Assembly (NCBI GenBank): GCA_021443625.1
Contig: JABUTP010000037.1
Coordinates: forward strand, 1-9,299
Source of the DNA: Bacteroidales bacterium
GTDB lineage: Bacteria; Bacteroidota; Bacteroidia; Bacteroidales; UBA932
Length of the DNA: 9,299 nucleotides
Direction: 5' to 3'
Numbering within the stretch: position 1 is the first letter of the stretch; every line of letters begins with the position of its first letter. The notes under the pieces were generated by a model. The model worked only from the letters and a program-made list of their open reading frames with translations. It did not search any database and was not told where the DNA came from. The position numbers and the translations under genes are program-made. Positions 6,463 through 9,299 of this stretch are shown here, piece by piece.

Positions 6463-6613
6463 AATGTCGGCCGGCGGCGACTGGGCGTTGTGCGGCATCG
6501 GCCACCATACTTTCGTGTCGTTTACAGAAACGGAAGTCCCGGAGTACAATTTGTGGAACGGACAGCCGTAAGATTTCCATCGGTGTTATATTTACGTAAA
6601 ATTTTTACGGGAT
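6463..6613 (+). promoter_or_regulatory. Leader region of the Zn-ribbon gene with TTTACG palindromes
   Basis: The rest of the 323-bp divergent spacer. It opens with a GC-rich stretch (6467-6507). At 6519-6532 CGTTT and AAACG form an inverted pair around ACAG, a possible outlying copy of the array unit in opposed orientation. Directly before the start codon lies a compact cluster: TTTACG (6591-6596), CGTAAA (6595-6600) and TTTACG (6604-6609), giving the perfect palindrome TTTACGTAAA and a second one (CGTAAA-ATT-TTTACG) sharing its middle arm. This looks like an operator, or a leader hairpin that would cover the start site. TATATTTA (6587-6594) resembles a -7 box but has no -33 partner at the right distance. 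Confidence 0.45.
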
Positions 6614-6985
6614 ATGGCTGGAGATGTTGGATTGAGGCGCACCGGAGAAGGCGAAAGACATTGTGTGGAATGCGGATTGGCTGTCTCGGGACGGGCGGAC
6701 AAGAAATTCTGTTGCGATTCGTGCCGGACGGCATATCACAATTCGAGAGTCCGGAAGATGAACACCCCCAAAAACGAAGTGGACCGTATTCTGGCGGGTA
6801 ACCGGCGGCTGCTGACGGGACTCACCTCCGACGGGATAACGAAAATAGCCCTGGCAGACACCCGGATGAAGACATTCGACAGATTTTACTACACCTCGGC
6901 ACAAGTCCGGAGATGGCGGACCACGGTATATTGCTGCTACGAATACCGATATACCATCAGGCACGACTTCCTGCAAATGGTTTAG
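6614..6985 (+). CDS. Small Zn-ribbon protein of a Bacteroidales family
   Basis: 123-aa predicted cytosolic protein with an N-terminal zinc ribbon: C17-x-x-C20 (HCVECG), then after 12 residues C33-x3-C37 within GRADKKFCCDSCRTAYHNS. C34 gives an extra, alternative thiol (CxxC). The RADKKFCSDxCR-like sequence, the NxILxxNRRxLxxL segment (about 56-70) and the terminal YCCYEYRYTIRHDFLQMV are typical of a small, functionally uncharacterised Bacteroidetes family often labelled DUF2116-type Zn-ribbon. I recognise the family from memory but know no function for it. The basic N-terminal half would suit nucleic-acid binding. The ATG at 6614 directly follows the TTTACG palindrome cluster. The gene is divergent from ssb and shares the 323-bp repeat-bearing spacer with it, so it is one candidate to bind that array; this is speculation. 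Ends with TAG. Confidence 0.8.
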   Translation: MAGDVGLRRTGEGERHCVECGLAVSGRADKKFCCDSCRTAYHNSRVRKMNTPKNEVDRILAGNRRLLTGLTSDGITKIALADTRMKTFDRFYYTSAQVRRWRTTVYCCYEYRYTIRHDFLQMV

Positions 6986-7047
6986 AGGCATTCCAAGCCA
7001 AACTGCTTTTCGGAGCAGGAGTGCCGTAGAAATCGTGCTCAAGATTG

Positions 7048-7079
7048 TTTGCCTATTATCGCCTGCAGTTGTATATTTG
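7048..7079 (+). promoter_or_regulatory. Consensus Bacteroidetes promoter of the M3 peptidase gene
   Basis: TTTG (7048-7051), a 20-bp spacer and TATATTTG (7072-7079) match the Bacteroidetes sigma consensus TTTG / TAnnTTTG exactly. Transcription would start near 7084-7087, leaving a leader of about 25 nt before the ATG at 7111; GAAAGG (7096-7101) is a weak Shine-Dalgarno-like run. The promoter overlaps an upstream in-frame ATG (7045), which therefore cannot be the start of this transcript's protein. Confidence 0.8.
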
Positions 7080-7110
7080 TCGGCATCATTTCAACGAAAG
7101 GTTTTTCATT

Positions 7111-9231
7111 ATGAAAAGTACAAAGAACAGGAATAGAGCAATATCCGTTTTTTCCGCAGCCTTGTTGCTGCTCACCGCAACATCTTGTAATTCAAGTAAA
7201 ATGAATCCACTTCTCACATCTTCGGACGCCCCTTACGGAGCCCCCGCGTTCGACAAAATCGAACTTTCCCATTACAAGCCGGCAATAGAGGAGGCCATCA
7301 GGTTGTCAAAGGAAAACATTGACGCCATTACTTCCAACCCGGCCGAACCCGATTTTGAAAACACCATAGAAGCCCTGGAGTTCAGCGGCGAAAAGCTGGA
7401 CGGCATCACCTCTATATTCTTCAACCTCAACGAGTGCTGCACCAGCGACAAGATGCAGGCCCTGGCAGAGGAACTGTCACCGATGCTCGTAGAATACAGC
7501 ATGTATGTCAGTCTGAATGCCCCTCTGTTCGAAAGGGTGAAGCAGGTTTATGAAAAAAGGGAGACACTGGGACTCGACCAGGAACAGGCAAGGCTTCTCG
7601 AGGAGACCTACAAGGGGTTTGCCCGCAGCGGCGCGAATCTCTCGGATGAGGACAAACAGGTCTATTCAAGTGTTCAGGAGGAACTCTCTCTGGCAGGTCT
7701 GAAATTCGGACAGAACTCCCTTGCCGCCACCAATGCATATACATTGAGCATTACTGATACCGCACAACTCGCGGGTCTTCCCGAATATGTACGCGAAATG
7801 GGAGCCGAAGAAGCCCGCAGCAGGGGTGTCGAAGGGTGGGTGTTCACCCTCAATGCCCCGAGTTACGGCCCCTTCATGAGATTCAGCGCAAACCGCGGGT
7901 TGAGGGAGCAGATGTGGAGAAAGAGCAACTCAAAGTGCGTCGAAGGGGATTTGGACAATTCTGAAAATATCCGCAAAATCGTCGGCCTGCGTGAGCAGAG
8001 CGCCAGATTGCTGGGTTACGAGAATTATGCCGCATACGCATTGGAAGAGAGGATGGCCAAGTCAGCTGCAACGGTAAACTCATTCCTGGCCGATCTGATG
8101 GAGAAATCCCTCCCCTATGCCCGCAGGGATGTGGCGGCAATCGTAGAGTTTGCAAAGGAAAACGGATTTGAGGGCGAGTTCATGCCCTGGGACTTCTCAT
8201 ATTGGAGCGAAAAACTTCAGGAAGCCCGATATGCCCTCAACGAAGAGATGCTAAAGCCCTATTTCGAATTGGCGAACGTGCGCCGTGCGGTGCTCGGGCT
8301 GGCCACCACATTGTATGGAATAACCTTTACCGAGCGCAAGGACATCCCCGTTTATCATCCCGACGTTGTGGTTTATGAAGTTGCCGAAGGCGACCGTTTC
8401 ATGGGCCTTCTCTATATGGACTTCTTCCCCAGGGACAACAAACGTGCAGGTGCCTGGATGACCGAGTTCCGCGGTGTAGGCACCCGGGACGGCAACGAGG
8501 CGAGGGGTTTCATTTCGCTTGTGACAAACTTTACAAAGCCCACTGCAACAACTCCTTCACTCCTCACTTTCGACGAGTTGACAACGTTGCTCCACGAATT
8601 CGGGCACGCACTCCACGGACTCCTTGCGGAAGGACGTTACGGAAGCCTGACCGGCACGTCAGTGACACGCGACTTCGTGGAACTTCCCTCCCAGATTATG
8701 GAAAACTGGGCATACGAACCCGAGTATCTCAAGTCTTTTGCGACACATTACCAGACCGGTGAGGTCATTCCCGACGAACTCATCGAGAAAATTGTTGCAG
8801 CCAAGAACTACAATGCGGGCTATGCCAGCGTAAGACAGCTCCAGTTCGGCACTCTCGACATGGCCTGGCACAGCGGCAATGAGCTGCCCGACTGCAGCGT
8901 GGTCGATTTTGAGCACAACACTCTCGCCCCCTCGGCTGTGGTTCCCCAGGTGGAAGGTTGCGCAATGTCCCCCGCCTTCGGTCATATTTTCTCGGGCGGA
9001 TATGCCGCCGGCTACTATTCCTACAAATGGGCGGAAGTGCTGGATGCCGACGCATTCTCACTGTTCAAGGAGAAAGGAATCTTCGACAGGGAAACCGCAA
9101 TGTCGTTCAGGGAAAACATTCTGGCAAAAGGCAATCTGGAAGATGCCGATGTCCTCTACCGCCGCTTCCGCGGAAGGGATCCGCGTCCCGAAGCCCTGCT
9201 GGAGAGGGAAGGGATGATTACCGCGGAATAA
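7111..9231 (+). CDS. dcp: M3-family peptidyl-dipeptidase, Dcp-like lipoprotein
   Basis: 706-aa zinc metallopeptidase. The HEFGH motif (residues 495-499, bases 8593-8607) gives two zinc ligands and the catalytic Glu, and E524 in RDFVELPSQIMENW is the third ligand. The C-terminal SGGYAAGYYSYKW (628-640) carries the substrate-binding tyrosines of the family. HALHGLL and GTSVTRDFVELPSQ resemble Dcp (removes C-terminal dipeptides) more than oligopeptidase A. The helical M3 N-terminal domain starts at about residue 45 (APAFDKIELSHYKPAIEEAI). The first 26 residues form a signal peptide (basic MKSTKNRNR, hydrophobic ISVFSAALLLL) ending TATSC, an imperfect lipobox, so lipid anchoring at C26 in the periplasm is likely. 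The start at 7111 is chosen over an in-frame ATG at 7045 because an exact-consensus promoter lies between them and the signal peptide begins here. It is transcribed alone; its job is probably periplasmic peptide breakdown for nutrition or turnover. Confidence 0.93.
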   Translation: MKSTKNRNRAISVFSAALLLLTATSCNSSKMNPLLTSSDAPYGAPAFDKIELSHYKPAIEEAIRLSKENIDAITSNPAEPDFENTIEALEFSGEKLDGITSIFFNLNECCTSDKMQALAEELSPMLVEYSMYVSLNAPLFERVKQVYEKRETLGLDQEQARLLEETYKGFARSGANLSDEDKQVYSSVQEELSLAGLKFGQNSLAATNAYTLSITDTAQLAGLPEYVREMGAEEARSRGVEGWVFTLNAPSYGPFMRFSANRGLREQMWRKSNSKCVEGDLDNSENIRKIVGLREQSARLLGYENYAAYALEERMAKSAATVNSFLADLMEKSLPYARRDVAAIVEFAKENGFEGEFMPWDFSYWSEKLQEARYALNEEMLKPYFELANVRRAVLGLATTLYGITFTERKDIPVYHPDVVVYEVAEGDRFMGLLYMDFFPRDNKRAGAWMTEFRGVGTRDGNEARGFISLVTNFTKPTATTPSLLTFDELTTLLHEFGHALHGLLAEGRYGSLTGTSVTRDFVELPSQIMENWAYEPEYLKSFATHYQTGEVIPDELIEKIVAAKNYNAGYASVRQLQFGTLDMAWHSGNELPDCSVVDFEHNTLAPSAVVPQVEGCAMSPAFGHIFSGGYAAGYYSYKWAEVLDADAFSLFKEKGIFDRETAMSFRENILAKGNLEDADVLYRRFRGRDPRPEALLEREGMITAE

Positions 9232-9240
9232 AGGAAACTT

Positions 9241-9299
9241 CTAAGAAGCTGTTTAAAATTAATTGCAAAAATTCTTTATGTTTGTTTTTTGCATCTTTG
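9241..9299. repeat. Second copy of the TAAGAAGCTGTT intergenic element
   Basis: TAAGAAGCTGTTTAAAATT (9242-9260) matches the core of the palindrome after cysS (there TAAGAAGCTGTTCAAATTT when read on the minus strand): 12 identical bases, then an A/T-rich arm. It begins 11 bp after the peptidase stop. Unlike the first copy it is not a full palindrome here. Further on, TGCAAAAA (9264-9271) and TTTTTGCA (9286-9293) form an AT-rich 8-bp inverted repeat, and TATGTTTG (9277-9284) fits the -7 box TAnnTTTG, with only TTTA (9252-9255) as a poor -33 candidate. The window end cuts off any following gene, so promoter or terminator use cannot be decided. Confidence 0.45.

Noticed and set aside
6079..6549. 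Minus-strand open frame of 156 codons running through the repeat array
   Set aside because: It overlaps ssb in another frame and its odd NRLQT/NVYKRL peptide is just the translated 10-bp repeat; the ssb promoter lies inside it.
6587..6594. TATATTTA as the -7 box of the Zn-ribbon gene
   Set aside because: The last base differs from consensus, no TTTG occurs 19-21 bp upstream (nearest is at 6550-6553), and it overlaps the TTTACG palindrome.
6424..6801. Plus-strand open frame of 125 codons
   Set aside because: It covers the array and half of the Zn-ribbon gene in another frame. The Zn-ribbon frame has recognisable motifs; this one is Arg-rich nonsense.
9277..9299. Promoter of a gene beyond the window (TATGTTTG)
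   Set aside because: The -7 match is good, but no clear -33 box exists at the right spacing and the downstream gene is not visible.

Overview
The window reads as a piece of a Bacteroidota chromosome, most likely order Bacteroidales. Three things point there. Shine-Dalgarno sites are weak or absent. Two upstream regions carry the Bacteroidetes primary-sigma promoter form (TTTG, about 19-20 bp, TAnnTTTG), one of them an exact match. The protein families also fit: a MiaB of Bacteroidetes type, a secreted TPR protein next to an EnvC-like protein, a short SSB without the acidic tail, a small Zn-ribbon protein and a lipoprotein-type M3 peptidase. The DNA is moderately GC-rich in genes, with AT-rich leaders. 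A relative of Alistipes/Rikenellaceae is possible, but the genus cannot be fixed from this window.

Layout, left to right. (1) 1-1089, plus strand: the 3' part of miaB (tRNA methylthiolation) and ridA (enamine/imine deaminase), probably co-transcribed. They end at a strong intrinsic terminator that lies inside the convergent neighbouring gene. (2) 1091-3952, minus strand: a secreted TPR-repeat protein followed 42 bp later by an EnvC-like coiled-coil/degenerate LytM protein, a probable two-gene cell-envelope operon. (3) 4062-5534, minus strand: cysS, with a 37-bp near-palindrome starting at its stop codon. (4) 5535-5900: a gene-free stretch with two inverted-repeat structures, one followed by a U8 tract on the minus strand. 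(5) 5901-6985: a divergent pair, a short SSB (minus) and a small Zn-ribbon protein (plus), separated by 323 bp. That spacer holds an array of ten ACGTTT-like hexamers spaced by 10, 11 or 21 bp, that is on one face of the DNA helix, plus a compact TTTACG palindrome cluster at the Zn-ribbon gene's start. (6) 7111-9231, plus strand: a Dcp-like M3 peptidyl-dipeptidase lipoprotein with an exact consensus promoter. (7) 9232-9299: a second copy of the core of the post-cysS palindrome.

Most genes are housekeeping or envelope genes of known families. The least explained part is the ssb / Zn-ribbon intergenic region: its helically phased repeat array abuts the predicted ssb promoter and looks like a cooperative protein-binding or nucleoprotein site. 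The links between these genes are inferred from arrangement only.
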